NCBI GenBank assembly: GCA_030527585.1
Contig: JAUNAL010000002.1
Span: forward strand, 3,296 to 48,988
DNA from: Candidatus Saccharimonadota bacterium
Lineage (GTDB): Bacteria > Patescibacteriota > Saccharimonadia > Saccharimonadales > Saccharimonadaceae
Direction of reading: 5' to 3'
DNA: 45,693 nucleotides
The position numbers were made by a program, and so were the translations under genes. Below, piece after piece: positions 31,602-41,600 of this stretch. The notes below the pieces were generated by a model. The model worked only from the letters and a program-made list of their open reading frames with translations, was not told the origin of the DNA and did no database searches. Position 1 is the stretch's first letter. Each line of letters starts with the position of its first letter.

Positions 31602-32246
31602 ATGGAAGATAGAATTATCTTAGTTGATAAACCAGCCGGGATTTCATCATTTGGCGTTGTTGCTAGAGTGCGCCGAAAACTTAGTGAAGAGTTTGGGCAT
31701 AAAGTCAAAGTCGGTCACACCGGGACCCTCGACCCTTTCGCGACCGGACTTTTAATTCTCCTCTCTGGGAAAATGACTAAAAAATCTAACGACTTTCTGA
31801 AACAAGACAAAGTCTATGAAGCAACCCTAAAACTCGGCGAGACCTCGACTACCGGTGACCCTGAAGGCGAAATCGAAAAAGTTAGCGACAAAATTCCAAC
31901 CAAAATCGAAATCGAAACCTGTCTAAAATCCTTCCTCGGCGAAATCGAGCAAACCGTCCCAAAATTCAGCGCCGTTAAAATCAACGGTCGTCGCGCCTAC
32001 GAACTGGCTCGCAAAGGCCAAGATTTTAAAACCCCAACCCGCCCGGTCACAATTTACGATATTAAAATCATAAACTACAACTACCCAACCTTAAAAATCG
32101 AAGCCCATGTCTCCTCCGGAACTTATATTCGCACTCTCGCCGAAGATATTGGTAAAAAACTCGGCACCGGCGCTTACTTAACCGCCCTCCGCCGCACAAA
32201 AATCTCCAATTTTGACGTTAAAGATGCTATAATAAACTTATGTTAG
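31602..32246 (+). CDS. truB: tRNA pseudouridine(55) synthase TruB, short form
   Basis: A 214-residue pseudouridine synthase. The catalytic Asp lies in KVGHTGTLDPFATGLL, preceded by VDKPAGISSF; RAYELARKGQDF and VSSGTYIRTLAEDIG are further family motifs. It makes pseudouridine 55 in the tRNA T-arm. E. coli TruB has 314 residues; this one lacks the C-terminal PUA-like part. A leaderless start is indicated. The next gene begins inside the last codons. Confidence 0.95.
   Translation: MEDRIILVDKPAGISSFGVVARVRRKLSEEFGHKVKVGHTGTLDPFATGLLILLSGKMTKKSNDFLKQDKVYEATLKLGETSTTGDPEGEIEKVSDKIPTKIEIETCLKSFLGEIEQTVPKFSAVKINGRRAYELARKGQDFKTPTRPVTIYDIKIINYNYPTLKIEAHVSSGTYIRTLAEDIGKKLGTGAYLTALRRTKISNFDVKDAIINLC
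32228..32233 (+). promoter_or_regulatory. Internal leaderless -10 box at the end of truB
   Basis: TATAAT inside the last truB codons, then AAACTT (6 bases), then ATG 32240 of the PRC-barrel gene. The downstream gene can thus be expressed alone. Confidence 0.65.
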
Positions 32247-32827
32247 TAAGCGGAAACCGTTTAATCGGAACACCAATTCTTAGTATGCAAGCAGCTGGGC
32301 AAATCGCTACCATTAGCTCTGCCATTATCGACCCAGACACTTTAAAAATTTTAGGCTTCAAACTTTCTGGTCCCCTCATCGCGAAATCCTCCGCAAATAT
32401 CTTAGACGTTAAATCAATTCGTGAATACTCTCGCTATGGCTGCATTATTGACAATATCGACGAACTCGTCGAAAAAGATGACGTTATTAAAATCAAAAAA
32501 GTCCTCGACCTAAATTTTGATCTCCTCGGTCTTAAAGTCGAAACCAAAAAAGGCTCAAAGCTAGGTCGTGTTTCCGATTTTACCGTCACAAGCGAAGACT
32601 TCATGATCCAACAAATTATCGTGAGGCGCCCAGCCCTAAAAGCCTTGATTGATCCAGAGTTGACCATCCCCCGTCGCGAAATCGTCGAAATCACCGACTA
32701 TAAAGTCATTATTAAAGACGAGGAAAAAGCCATCAAAGAACGTGCCGAAAAAGAAGATTTCATCCCAAATTTCGTCAACCCATTCCGCAAAAACGGCGAA
32801 TTCGCCCCATCCGATAAAAAAGATTAG
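32240..32827 (+). CDS. PRC-barrel domain protein
   Basis: A 195-residue soluble protein with two PRC-barrel-like halves: residues about 1-80 ([20 protein letters not shown], then KILGFKL) and about 85-165 ([19 protein letters not shown], then IPRREIVEI). A charged tail follows. PRC-barrels occur in RimM and photosynthetic reaction centre subunits and bind RNA or proteins; with two copies and next to truB a role in RNA or ribosome metabolism is possible but unproven. It overlaps the truB stop by 7 bases and the convergent DUF1653 gene by 4. Confidence 0.85.
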   Translation: MLVSGNRLIGTPILSMQAAGQIATISSAIIDPDTLKILGFKLSGPLIAKSSANILDVKSIREYSRYGCIIDNIDELVEKDDVIKIKKVLDLNFDLLGLKVETKKGSKLGRVSDFTVTSEDFMIQQIIVRRPALKALIDPELTIPRREIVEITDYKVIIKDEEKAIKERAEKEDFIPNFVNPFRKNGEFAPSDKKD

Positions 32828-33069
32828 TCTTTAACACTTTTAATATCCTGAAGCTCAAACCGATACTTTTGTTTAACTTCCGGATATTTTTCATGGTCAA
32901 CTTCCGAGATAAACATTTTGTATGGTCTAACATATAATCTACAATCTCCATACAACGCCCGATACACTACGCACTCCTCTCCTGTTTCACTATGCTCCGC
33001 AATTCCCTCGACTAAATACAAATCCCCTTTAAAATGTCGATAAATCGCATTAACTTTTATTTCATTCAT
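32824..33069 (-). CDS. DUF1653 family protein
   Basis: An 81-residue protein with the full DUF1653 pattern: [35 protein letters not shown], and [13 protein letters not shown]. The molecular role of this family is not known. ATG 33069 is chosen: a GGAG site lies just upstream and the ATG overlaps the stop of the preceding rhuM remnant (ATGAATGA). It ends an operon reading recA, Nudix, recX, rhuM, DUF1653. Confidence 0.85.
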   Translation of the reverse strand: MNEIKVNAIYRHFKGDLYLVEGIAEHSETGEECVVYRALYGDCRLYVRPYKMFISEVDHEKYPEVKQKYRFELQDIKSVKD

Positions 33070-34111
33070 TTTTTTCTCCATTTTTTTCAATCTCCTCCAA
33101 CAGTAAATCAAAATCCGACTTATAAATTCGGTCTTGCTTAATCCGATATTTTTCAAACTCCGTTAAAGCCTTATCGCAGGCAATCTCATGCGAAATCTTC
33201 CCCGCATTCTTCAAAATATCCAAATCGTCTGCAAGTAAAAACTTGTCAATCCTCACTACCCAATCCTCCATCGTCATCGGGATATGATTCCGCGCTCGTC
33301 GCTCTGCCAAATCCAAGAACGCCGAAACAATCAGCTCCAAATCTTGAAGCTCCTTTTCTGACAACTAATTTTTCGCAATCACAACATCATATTTGTGTAT
33401 TTTTTCGTATGGCGACCCCTCCCAACTTTTCAAACCCATATTTTCAGCCTCGGCATTCGCCCTACTATAAATAACTTCCGCCGCCGTCTGCTTGTGTACC
33501 GCATAATGCATTTTATCTTGCACAGTTTTAAAAAACTGTCGAGTAGTTTTAGCGTCTTTATCGTAGTCTATGCTTGTCGCATAAATGTCGGTCACCTTTT
33601 GATAAAATCTTCTCTCCGAAAGTCGTATTTCCCTGACTTTCTCCAATAATTTATCAAAATATTCTCTCGTCAAAATCGAACCACTGTTCTTTAGACGCTC
33701 ATCATCTATTGCCCAACCCCTGATAGTAAAATCTTTTACAATCTGATTAGCCCATTTTCTAAACTGCACAGCTTTTTCATTGTCGACTTTAAACCCAATC
33801 GCAATAATCATCTGCAAATTATAGTGTATGACTTCTCTTTCTACTTTCCTGGAACCCTCTTCTTGAACTATTCGAAATTTTCGAACAGTTGAAACTTCGC
33901 TTAATTCTCGCTCTTCGAATATCTTTTTTATATGATAATTAATTGTATTAACCTCAACATCATATAACATGGCCAACATTTTCTGGGTCAACCAAATGTT
34001 CTCGTCTTCATATCTAATTTCCAACTCGACATCATTCTCCCCAACTGCCGCAACATACGTTAAATATTCGGCAGCACTCGACCGCACATCAATACTATTG
34101 TTCTTTTTCAT
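33062..34111 (-). pseudogene. rhuM: RhuM family protein interrupted by an in-frame TAG
   Basis: The first 249 residues (34111-33368) are typical RhuM: IWLTQKMLAMLYDVEVNTIN, YHIKKIFEE.EL, YNLQMIIAIGFKV, ILTREYFDKLLEKVREIRLSE, and HKYDVVIAKN, then TAG at 33365-33367. The same frame goes on without a gap: LSEKELQDLELIVSAFLDLA, MTMEDWVVRIDKFL, HAGKIS-like KNAGKISHEIACDKA. In intact relatives I recall a Tyr at the TAG position (AKNYL), so one base change explains the stop. Together the parts give the normal length of about 350. RhuM is a phage- and island-associated family of unknown function. Readthrough cannot be excluded. Confidence 0.8.
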
Positions 34112-34965
34112 CAATTATTTTCCTCTCCTTCTATTATATACTCCTTCGCCAATTCATAACTAAACCCCTGCCGCACCAAATACGCCAGCAACTTCTGTGG
34201 ATCATCATATTTCGCCCGCTTTTTTGCGACCATCTTTAAAATCTCTCCTCTCTCATCCCTTCCCGAATTCGTAAAAACTTCCGCGACGATCTCCTTCGAA
34301 ATCCCCTTCTTCAAAAGTTCCATCTCGAGCCGCCGCATCGAAACACCTTTTTTTACAAACCGATTTTCAACATAATATTCCGCGAACTTCAAATCATCAA
34401 GATAGCCGCGTTCTAAAAGTCTTTCAAAAACTAAGCCGGAAAGTTCACTCGAAATCTCCGGCAGCTCCTTTAACGGCGTTTTATATTCTCGCATCCGCTG
34501 TATACCCTCAACATCGCCTGCCTTTTTAAGCTCCGCCATTCTTTCCCGATTCCGTTCCCGCTTCAAATTCTCCAGCCGCCGTTTTTGCACCCGCTCTTTC
34601 AAATAATCTTGTGTCTCTTTCAGTGACCGCGGCCGAATTAAAACCCATTCTAGCGCCCGCTGATACAATTTCCCAAATTCCGACGCCTGCTTAAATCGTT
34701 CTAATTCCTCTTCCGAAATTACAAGACCAATTTTAATTTTCAAATCAACCAACTGCGCAATGTCTAACGAAAATTCATATTTCCCATCAACAAAAACATT
34801 CACCCGATTCTCGTCTCGCGCCGCCGCCCGAATATCCGTTATCTTTTTTATACTAGAATCATACTCCGCACCCCCAGAATCATAACCCCGCTTTTTACCC
34901 CTGTCAGAAAAATCATACTCCGAATCTTCAACATCATAGTCCGAACTTAGATTAATTATTTTCAT
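34111..34965 (-). CDS. recX: RecX family regulatory protein with extended N-terminus
   Basis: A 284-residue RecX-like protein. Its helical repeats are visible: ALEWVLIRPRSLKETQDYL, FERLLERGYLDDLKFAEYYV, SMRRLEMELLKKGISKEIV, LLAYLVRQGFSYELAKE. RecX modulates RecA filaments. Typical RecX has 150-210 residues; here residues 1-45 are an extra Asp/Tyr/Ser-rich stretch, and the middle has a long charged helix (KRRLENLKRERNRERMAELK). ATG 34965 overlaps the Nudix stop (TGATG), and its own stop overlaps the rhuM start, so translation is coupled along the recA operon. Confidence 0.88.
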   Translation of the reverse strand: MKIINLSSDYDVEDSEYDFSDRGKKRGYDSGGAEYDSSIKKITDIRAAARDENRVNVFVDGKYEFSLDIAQLVDLKIKIGLVISEEELERFKQASEFGKLYQRALEWVLIRPRSLKETQDYLKERVQKRRLENLKRERNRERMAELKKAGDVEGIQRMREYKTPLKELPEISSELSGLVFERLLERGYLDDLKFAEYYVENRFVKKGVSMRRLEMELLKKGISKEIVAEVFTNSGRDERGEILKMVAKKRAKYDDPQKLLAYLVRQGFSYELAKEYIIEGEENN

Positions 34966-35522
34966 CAAATAATCCCATGCCGCAAGAACCATTCGTTAAA
35001 CAAATCAAAAACTACCGCGTCCCGCTTTAAAGGCTCCTTCGCAAATTTCATCCGAAACTCATCGACCTCCGCCCATGGCACCCATCTTACTTCCGATACT
35101 TCACCATCGTCAAACTTAAACGAATCTTCTCGCCCCGTCCAATTCACCATATAAACCCAAGCCAACCGGTTCCTATTGAACGAATGGAGCGCCGCAAGCT
35201 CTAAATCTTCCTTCGAAATCTCCGCCCCAATTTCTTCATAAGCTTCTCGAACTGCCGCATCAACCAGGCTCTCGCCTAAATTAATATGCCCACCCGCCGA
35301 AATATCAAAATCTCCCGGGTAACGATCAATTTTTTCAGACCTTTTCTGCCACAGCACCTCAAGCCCCCCCCTATCACTTATCCGATACAAAAATACGATC
35401 GCAACCCCCACAATTTTATCACTACCCGTTACCTCCGGATTGCCTAATTCAGCCGGCCAACCTTCCCCTACAATTGGTTCGCCATTAGAATAATAAGTCT
35501 GCCAAGTTTCATCTTTATGCAC
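34965..35522 (-). CDS. Nudix hydrolase
   Basis: A 185-residue Nudix protein. The Nudix box GX5EX7REUXEEXGU is complete: GHINLGESLVDAAVREAYEE followed by IGAEI. The N-terminal GEPIVGEGWPAELGN and LWQKRSEKIDRYPGDFDISA resemble the YfcD/isopentenyl-isomerase-like branch. It hydrolyses a nucleoside diphosphate derivative, substrate unknown. An 8-base G run (35364-35371) encodes Arg-Gly-Gly in a loop. It lies 21 bases after recA and is coupled to recX. Confidence 0.88.
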   Translation of the reverse strand: MHKDETWQTYYSNGEPIVGEGWPAELGNPEVTGSDKIVGVAIVFLYRISDRGGLEVLWQKRSEKIDRYPGDFDISAGGHINLGESLVDAAVREAYEEIGAEISKEDLELAALHSFNRNRLAWVYMVNWTGREDSFKFDDGEVSEVRWVPWAEVDEFRMKFAKEPLKRDAVVFDLFNEWFLRHGII

Positions 35523-35543
35523 CTAAACCTCCTCGCACAAAAA

Positions 35544-36572
35544 TTATCTATTCGCTTCTTCCGCTTTCTCGCGTACCTTCGCCTCAATCTCCGCCATAAA
35601 TTCCGGCTTTTCCTTGAACAAACGTTTTACCGCTTCGCGACCCTGCCCAATCGTCTCACCATTATACTTAATAAATGCCCCTGCCTTATCAAGCACACCA
35701 TATTGCACACCAAGATCCAAAACATCCCCCGCCTTCGAAATCCCCTCGTTATACATAATATCAAATTCCGCAGTCCGAAACGGCGCCGCAATCTTATTCT
35801 TCACAACCTTAATTTTCGTCCGGTTCCCAGCAATATTTTCGCCATCTTTAATCTGACCAATTCGGCGAATATCAACCCGAACCGACGCATAAAACTTCAA
35901 CGCATTTCCGCCCGTTGTCGTTTCTGGGTTTCCAAACATTACGCCAATCTTCATCCGAATCTGGTTAATGAAAATCACCGTCGCTTTCGACTTTGAAATA
36001 ATACCAGTCAATTTTCGCATCGCCTGTGACATCAACCTTGCCTGAAGCCCCATCTGTGCATCGCCCATGTCACCGTCAATTTCTGCCTGTGGCACCAATG
36101 CCGCAACCGAGTCCACCACAATCAAATCAACCGCATTCGAACGAACAAGTGTCTCACAAATCTCAAGTGCCGACTCCCCATTATCTGGCTGCGAGATTAA
36201 AAGGTTCGCCGTATCAACTCCAATTTTTTTCGCATAAGCTGGGTCCAAAGCATGCTCCGCATCAATAAAAGCCGCCTGCCCACCCTGCTTTTGGATTTCC
36301 GCAATCGCATGAAGCGCCAACGTCGTCTTACCCGAAGACTCCGGTCCATAAATCTCAATAATCCTACCCTTCGGATAACCCCCACCAAGCGCCAAATCTA
36401 GCGCCAACGACCCAGACGGCAAAAGTTCCACATCCATCTTCGGCGTATCGCCCAGCTTCATAATCGAACCATCACCAAACTGCTTCGTAATCTGCTGGAG
36501 CGCGAGCTTCAACGCCTCAGACTTTCCGTCATTCTTTACATTTTTTTCGTCCACCGCATCCTTTTTTGCCAT
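35544..36572 (-). CDS. recA: Recombinase RecA
   Basis: A 342-residue RecA. Walker A is [13 protein letters not shown], Walker B is [12 protein letters not shown], loop L2 is [27 protein letters not shown]. It forms filaments on single-stranded DNA for recombination and repair. Unlike many neighbours, it has a leader: TATAAT at 36600-36605 and an AAGGAAGG ribosome site before ATG 36572. No LexA-like operator was recognised. Structured element copy 3 lies about 140 bases upstream. Confidence 0.98.
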   Translation of the reverse strand: MAKKDAVDEKNVKNDGKSEALKLALQQITKQFGDGSIMKLGDTPKMDVELLPSGSLALDLALGGGYPKGRIIEIYGPESSGKTTLALHAIAEIQKQGGQAAFIDAEHALDPAYAKKIGVDTANLLISQPDNGESALEICETLVRSNAVDLIVVDSVAALVPQAEIDGDMGDAQMGLQARLMSQAMRKLTGIISKSKATVIFINQIRMKIGVMFGNPETTTGGNALKFYASVRVDIRRIGQIKDGENIAGNRTKIKVVKNKIAAPFRTAEFDIMYNEGISKAGDVLDLGVQYGVLDKAGAFIKYNGETIGQGREAVKRLFKEKPEFMAEIEAKVREKAEEANR

Positions 36573-36708
36573 TGTATTACCTTCCTTATAGTTAGTTTAA
36601 TTATACCATAAGTCGCAAACCCGCACCAGCATTCGCGACTTGCTCCCTCTATAGCATACCTGAAAATTTTCCACAACCCCCTTCCCCTTACTTATGCTTA
36701 TTAAGATA

Positions 36709-36819
36709 AGGCAATCATTATTCTGAGCGAAACATAAAGAAAATGCGAAGCTCGCATTTTCAGAGGCGAGCCCCGTGAAGACGGGCGCGAGACGGGTTTC
36801 GCATGAATAATGATTGTCT
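36709..36819. repeat. Structured intergenic element, copy 3
   Basis: It lies between recA and murB. Outer arms 36709-36723 and 36805-36819 pair over 15 positions (one G-T). Inner stem GCGAAAC (36727-36733) with GTTTCGC (36796-36802). Hairpin 36739-36748/36752-36761 (10 perfect pairs, loop AGC). Hairpin CCCGT (36772-36776) with ACGGG (36781-36785), loop GAAG. This is the best-paired copy and a good reference for a model. Confidence 0.8.
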
Positions 36820-36823
36820 ATGT

Positions 36824-36829
36824 TATAAT
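36824..36829 (+). promoter_or_regulatory. murB leaderless -10 box
   Basis: TATAAT preceded by TGT (extended -10 form), then 6 bases, then murB ATG 36836. The right arm of element copy 3 ends 4 bases upstream. Confidence 0.75.
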
Positions 36830-36835
36830 AACATT

Positions 36836-37834
36836 ATGAAAATTCGCGAAAACGTCAACATTTCCGAACTAACGACCATGCGTCTCGGCGGTCCCGCAAA
36901 ATTCGTTATCGAAATCGAAAACGAATCCGATATCGAGTCTGCCTTTAATTTTGCAATTGAAAAAAATCTTAAAGTCTTCGTACTCGGCGGTGGCGCCAAC
37001 ACTCTCGGCTATGACGAAGGCTTCAACGGCGCCATCATCACTAATAAAATCAAGGGCTTAAAAGACGAAAACGGAATTATTACCGCCATGGGTGGTGAGG
37101 AGTGGGATAATGTTGTCGCTTTCGCAACCGAAAAAGACTATACCGGAATCGAAGCCCTCTCAAAAATCCCAGGCTCTGCCGGTGCCGCTCCGGTCCAAAA
37201 TATCGGCGCCTACGGCCAAGATATTTCCGATACTTTCCTTGAAGCCAGAGTTTACGACCGCAAAGAAAAAACCTTTAAAACCTTAAAAAAATCCGACTTC
37301 GATTTCTCTTATCGGAAAAGCATCTTAAACACTACCGACAAAGACCATTATTTCGTCATCTCAATCTCCCTAAAACTCAAAAAAGGCGAGATGGAACGCC
37401 CATTCTATAATTCAATCGAAAAATATATCGCCGAAAACAACGAAACTGATTTCTCTCCAAAAAATATCCGTAAAATCGTCTCAGAAATTCGTAAAGATAA
37501 ACTCCCAGACCCGAAAGTTAGAGCTTCCGCCGGCTCATTCTTTAAAAATGTTTATCTAAACGAAGTGGAAGCAAGCTTCGCCGAAGAAAAAGGTCTCCCA
37601 GTTTACCATGGTCACGACGGGCTAAAAATCAACTCTGGTTTTCTCATTGAAAAAGCCGGCCTAAAAGGAAAACTTCTTCACGGTATGCGCATTAGTGACA
37701 AAGCAGCCCTCGTTTTAATCAACGAATCCGCAACTTCCTATGCCGACCTCGCTGCCGCCCGTGCCGAGATTAAAGAAGCCGTCAAAAACGATTCCGGCTA
37801 TGAACTTGAACAAGAACCCGTGGAGCTAGTATGA
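36836..37834 (+). CDS. murB: UDP-N-acetylenolpyruvoylglucosamine reductase MurB
   Basis: A 332-residue FAD enzyme of peptidoglycan synthesis. Motifs: LTTMRLGGPAKF, the FAD-binding FVLGGGANTLGYDEGF, IPGSAGAAPVQNIGAYGQDI and the catalytic Ser in RASAGSFFKNV. The frame is open 11 codons upstream but this crosses the promoter, so ATG 36836 is used. folD overlaps its stop by 4 bases. Confidence 0.95.
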   Translation: MKIRENVNISELTTMRLGGPAKFVIEIENESDIESAFNFAIEKNLKVFVLGGGANTLGYDEGFNGAIITNKIKGLKDENGIITAMGGEEWDNVVAFATEKDYTGIEALSKIPGSAGAAPVQNIGAYGQDISDTFLEARVYDRKEKTFKTLKKSDFDFSYRKSILNTTDKDHYFVISISLKLKKGEMERPFYNSIEKYIAENNETDFSPKNIRKIVSEIRKDKLPDPKVRASAGSFFKNVYLNEVEASFAEEKGLPVYHGHDGLKINSGFLIEKAGLKGKLLHGMRISDKAALVLINESATSYADLAAARAEIKEAVKNDSGYELEQEPVELV

Positions 37835-38628
37835 AAATCTTAGATGGAAAAGAACTCGCCGGCTTTATTAAGGAACGCCAAGCTTACGAAGTTCGTGTTT
37901 TGAAAGCTGAAAAGAAAAAACCGAAACTTCTTATCATTCGCGACAGCGAAAATCCAGTCATCGAAAAATATGTGAATCTAAAAATTAGATATGGCGAAGA
38001 TATCGGAGTTATTGTTGAAGAAAAGCTCGCAAATTCCGACGATGAAATTTGTGAAATTATTGAAGCCGCAAATAAAAATCCCGAAATTCATGGTATTATC
38101 CTCCAACTCCCAATCAAAAATAAAGAAAAAACCGACGAGATTACAAATCTCATCGCGCCCGAAAAAGATGTCGACGGTCTTTTCGGCTCCGGCAATTACG
38201 ATTCCGCCACCGCAACCGCCGTTAATTGGCTCCTTGCCGGCTACGACATTAATCTTAAAGACAAGAAAATCGCCATTGTTGGCCGCGGTAAACTCGTCGG
38301 CGCCCCACTTTTTAAGATGTGGACAAACTCCGGTTTTAACGTCGAACTCTTCCATCGTGGTTCAGACTTGACAAAACTCACCGAGTATGATATACTGGTA
38401 ACTGCAACGGGTTCCCCAGACCTGATTCTTTCTGAATACGTAAAACCGGGCGCAGTCGTAGTCGACGCTGGCACAGCCAGCGAAAAAGGCATTCTAAAGG
38501 GTGACGTCGATGGAAGCGTCCGCAAGCGCAAGGACCTCGCCGCCATCACCCCAAAACTCGGCGGCGTCGGCCCCCTAACCGTTACTTGTCTTTTCGACCA
38601 CGTCATCCGCGCCGCGAAAAACTCCTAA
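37831..38628 (+). CDS. folD: Methylenetetrahydrofolate dehydrogenase/cyclohydrolase FolD
   Basis: A 265-residue bifunctional folate enzyme. The active-site Tyr and Lys lie in YVNLK; GIILQLPI, EKDVDGLF, the nucleotide loop VGRGKLVGAPL and the closing PKLGGVGPLTVTCLF are all present. It interconverts methylene-, methenyl- and formyl-tetrahydrofolate with NADP(H). It starts inside the murB stop (ATGA type). A bidirectional terminator follows. Confidence 0.95.
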   Translation: MKILDGKELAGFIKERQAYEVRVLKAEKKKPKLLIIRDSENPVIEKYVNLKIRYGEDIGVIVEEKLANSDDEICEIIEAANKNPEIHGIILQLPIKNKEKTDEITNLIAPEKDVDGLFGSGNYDSATATAVNWLLAGYDINLKDKKIAIVGRGKLVGAPLFKMWTNSGFNVELFHRGSDLTKLTEYDILVTATGSPDLILSEYVKPGAVVVDAGTASEKGILKGDVDGSVRKRKDLAAITPKLGGVGPLTVTCLFDHVIRAAKNS

Positions 38629-38640
38629 ACCGCCCTCAAG

Positions 38641-38669
38641 AAAAACACCGAGATTCATTCTCGGTGTTT
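38641..38669. terminator. Bidirectional terminator between folD and the secretion cluster
   Basis: AACACCGAGA (38644-38653) pairs with TCTCGGTGTT (38659-38668), loop TTCAT, 10 perfect pairs with A and T runs. It serves folD and the convergent 38683 gene. Confidence 0.88.
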
Positions 38670-38682
38670 CTACCTATATTTA

Positions 38683-41600
38683 CTACTTCGGCGGATTATG
38701 TTTTATATTCACCTCTACCGATTCAATTTGCTTACCACCAGCATTAAAGTTCTGAACTATGTTAACCGACTCAGGTGTAGCTGCAGACCAAGCAGCAATC
38801 AGATCTCTGTCTATCACTGCACCCGAAGCTTGCGTCGCCGCGCTGGAGAAATTATTGCTCATCCACTGTTTCACTTGATCCTTAATCGCCACACTTGGAT
38901 CAAAGTTAACTCCATTCGCCACCGCGCTAAGCATCAACTTCTTATCCACCGATAGATTCGGATTCTCAACAATCGCCCGCTGTGCCATTGAAGCATCAAC
39001 CAAACCACTCGTAAGCATACCAGCCATACTGTCTCCAGACATTTGCCCGAAATCACCTGGTTTAATATCATCCATGCCAATCTCAGCCTTAGCCCAATCA
39101 CCATAATTGCCAAGCGTTCCTGCCCCGCCAGATTTGCTCATGCCGCCTTTTCTTGCAAAATCGTTCAACTCGAAATCGGTCGACATAAAGTCATTCCCAT
39201 ATTTCTTCGCCAAATCGCGCATATACGAAGCCCTCTCGTTGGCCCCCATGCTACCTCTAAACGTTCCGTCATTTTCAGCTGTACGTACGACACTTGCGAT
39301 ATCCTTAGCTTTCATATTAGACGAGCGCATCGCCTCAATCGCCGAATTCATGCCAGTAATATCTCCCCGCTTAGCCGCATCTCGGAAACGCCCTTCATAA
39401 TACGCTCTTTCGCCACCAGCTTTAGCAATTCCTTCCTTTGCCATTTCGTTAATCAACGCCGCCCCAGCCGCCTCGTCCTCAGTTCTAGTTTTACCAGCCG
39501 CCGCCATACCTCTAGCTTGGCTCCTAGCTACACCACCCAGCATGAAACGCCCGATTCCTTTCTTTGCAAAATCGCTCTGCGCACTTTGCGCTCGCCACTT
39601 ACCAAGTCGAGTTAAATTGCCGTTTCGGTCAACCCCGGCCCGAGTCCTATTGCTCATATCCTTGAATCCTTCTGAATTTCTAATCCCGCTAGTTGTCGCC
39701 CCTCGCATCCGATTCCCAAATCCAGAAATCGTCGCCCCCAAATTCCCAAGCGCCGCAAACGAACCTTTAAGCACCGTCGGGATAAAGAAGATAGGAATAA
39801 TACCAACGAGCATTGCCACAATCGCGGACCACAGACCAGCGCCAGCAACACCAGTTGAAAGCATCAACCTCGAAACATAGTCGCCACCACCAACCAAAAG
39901 TCCAGCAATAGGGTACACCATCAAAAGCCCCTGCCCCATCTTTAGCCATTTATCAAACAACTTCTTCGTATTCGGCAACATATAACATGCAAACGCAAGC
40001 GGTGAAATTACAGTCAGAACGACGATCGCCGCCTCACGCCCTGCAAGCAGAATAAAGAGGAAGAAAATTGATATAAAGACACCCAGTAATGCCACCGCAA
40101 ATGAGAGCAGAATCGCTGGGTTAGCCCAAATCGCCGCGCCAGCCGCCATGACAATCCCCACGATAAGAACAAAGGAAAGCCCCGTAGACGCAATAGACTC
40201 TACGACATCACCAGCATCACCTTGATAAGAAATGCCCGCATTCGACGGCAAACCACTGAACATTGCCTGTAGTCCATTCCCGACGATATTAGAAATATCA
40301 ACCGCAATCAAGCAAATATAATATGAAAGATTAATTAGGATTGCCGCGATAATCAATTTTGGCAAAATTCGTTTCACTCCATAATTATCGATGCCAATAC
40401 CCGTCAACTGCGAGAAAATGACTACCATGAACAAGATAATGAAACAGATATTCGCAATTGCCTGGAAAACATTCCAAGCCTGTTTCGTTGAGCTATTCGG
40501 ATCGTTATTGCCAAACAACTCCGGGCTGATCTGCAACAACGGCTTAATAGTTTCATTATACATTTCTTCAGTAGCATTCCCCATCCAATTCAGAAGCGGA
40601 CAAACAATCCACCCAAGTGACTCCGCCCCACCAGAATTCGCACAGGTCGGCGGCGTCTCTGCATCTTCCTTGCCTGGATCACTAATATCGACCGCCCCAG
40701 ATTCATAATTCTCAACATTTATATTCAATCCATCAATATTCGCACACTGATACAATTTCCCCTCATCGCTATCCTCTGTTCCAGAAGATTCCACATACTT
40801 ATTATTATCAATGATATCGTTCAACTTTTCCAAATTAGCCGTTGCATCAGCTTTTAGCTCTTCACTTGACTCTGGATCATCAATAATTTCCTGCAATTTC
40901 GTTTTCAATTCCGTCCAACCATTATTCCCGTCCGCCGTCTTAGCATTCTTACAAGCATCCTCAAGCTCTGCTAAAATATTCCCACCATATCCAGCCGTTC
41001 GTTTATTACGTTCAATTCCGTTAAAAGTATTCTCCAAAGTAGAGACACGATCTAGGAGCCCTTGACAACTTTTAGCTGGATTATCCGACGAAAGCGAATA
41101 TTTCCAGGTTTTATTGTCATTGACGTGATAATATAATGTCTGCGCTTTAACCGACTTATCGCTTACCGTATACTGCGTGATTGGCGTATAATCCGTAGAA
41201 GACTGTTTCGAAGAAACCGTCTCTTTATCCGCACTGCATTTAGCATTAAAATCTGCAATATATGCAAAATACCCATCCACATTATTAAATTTACCAAGAT
41301 CATCATATTTTGGAAGAAATGGATTTTCCTTTACCGCATCATTCCTCCATTTTGTATATAATGCCTTAAACTTATCAGCTGCATCTGAAGCTTTTAGCCA
41401 ATACCCTGAATCATTAAAACTATTACAATTTTTGTCAGCATCCAATTTATATACCCATCCAGTAATAGCCCACCAATCTTTCTTTGCGCGTTGCAATATA
41501 CCATGCGAACCTCCATCGCAAACCCAAAATTTGTAATCGGTTTCCGTCACTATTGTTAATTGCTTAAACACGTTATTTTCACCACCCTCATCACAATAAA

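Noticed and set aside
33365-33367. Recoded TAG across the genome
   Set aside because: Other genes here (for example rnhB, truB and the vWA gene) end with TAG at the expected family length, so TAG is a normal stop.
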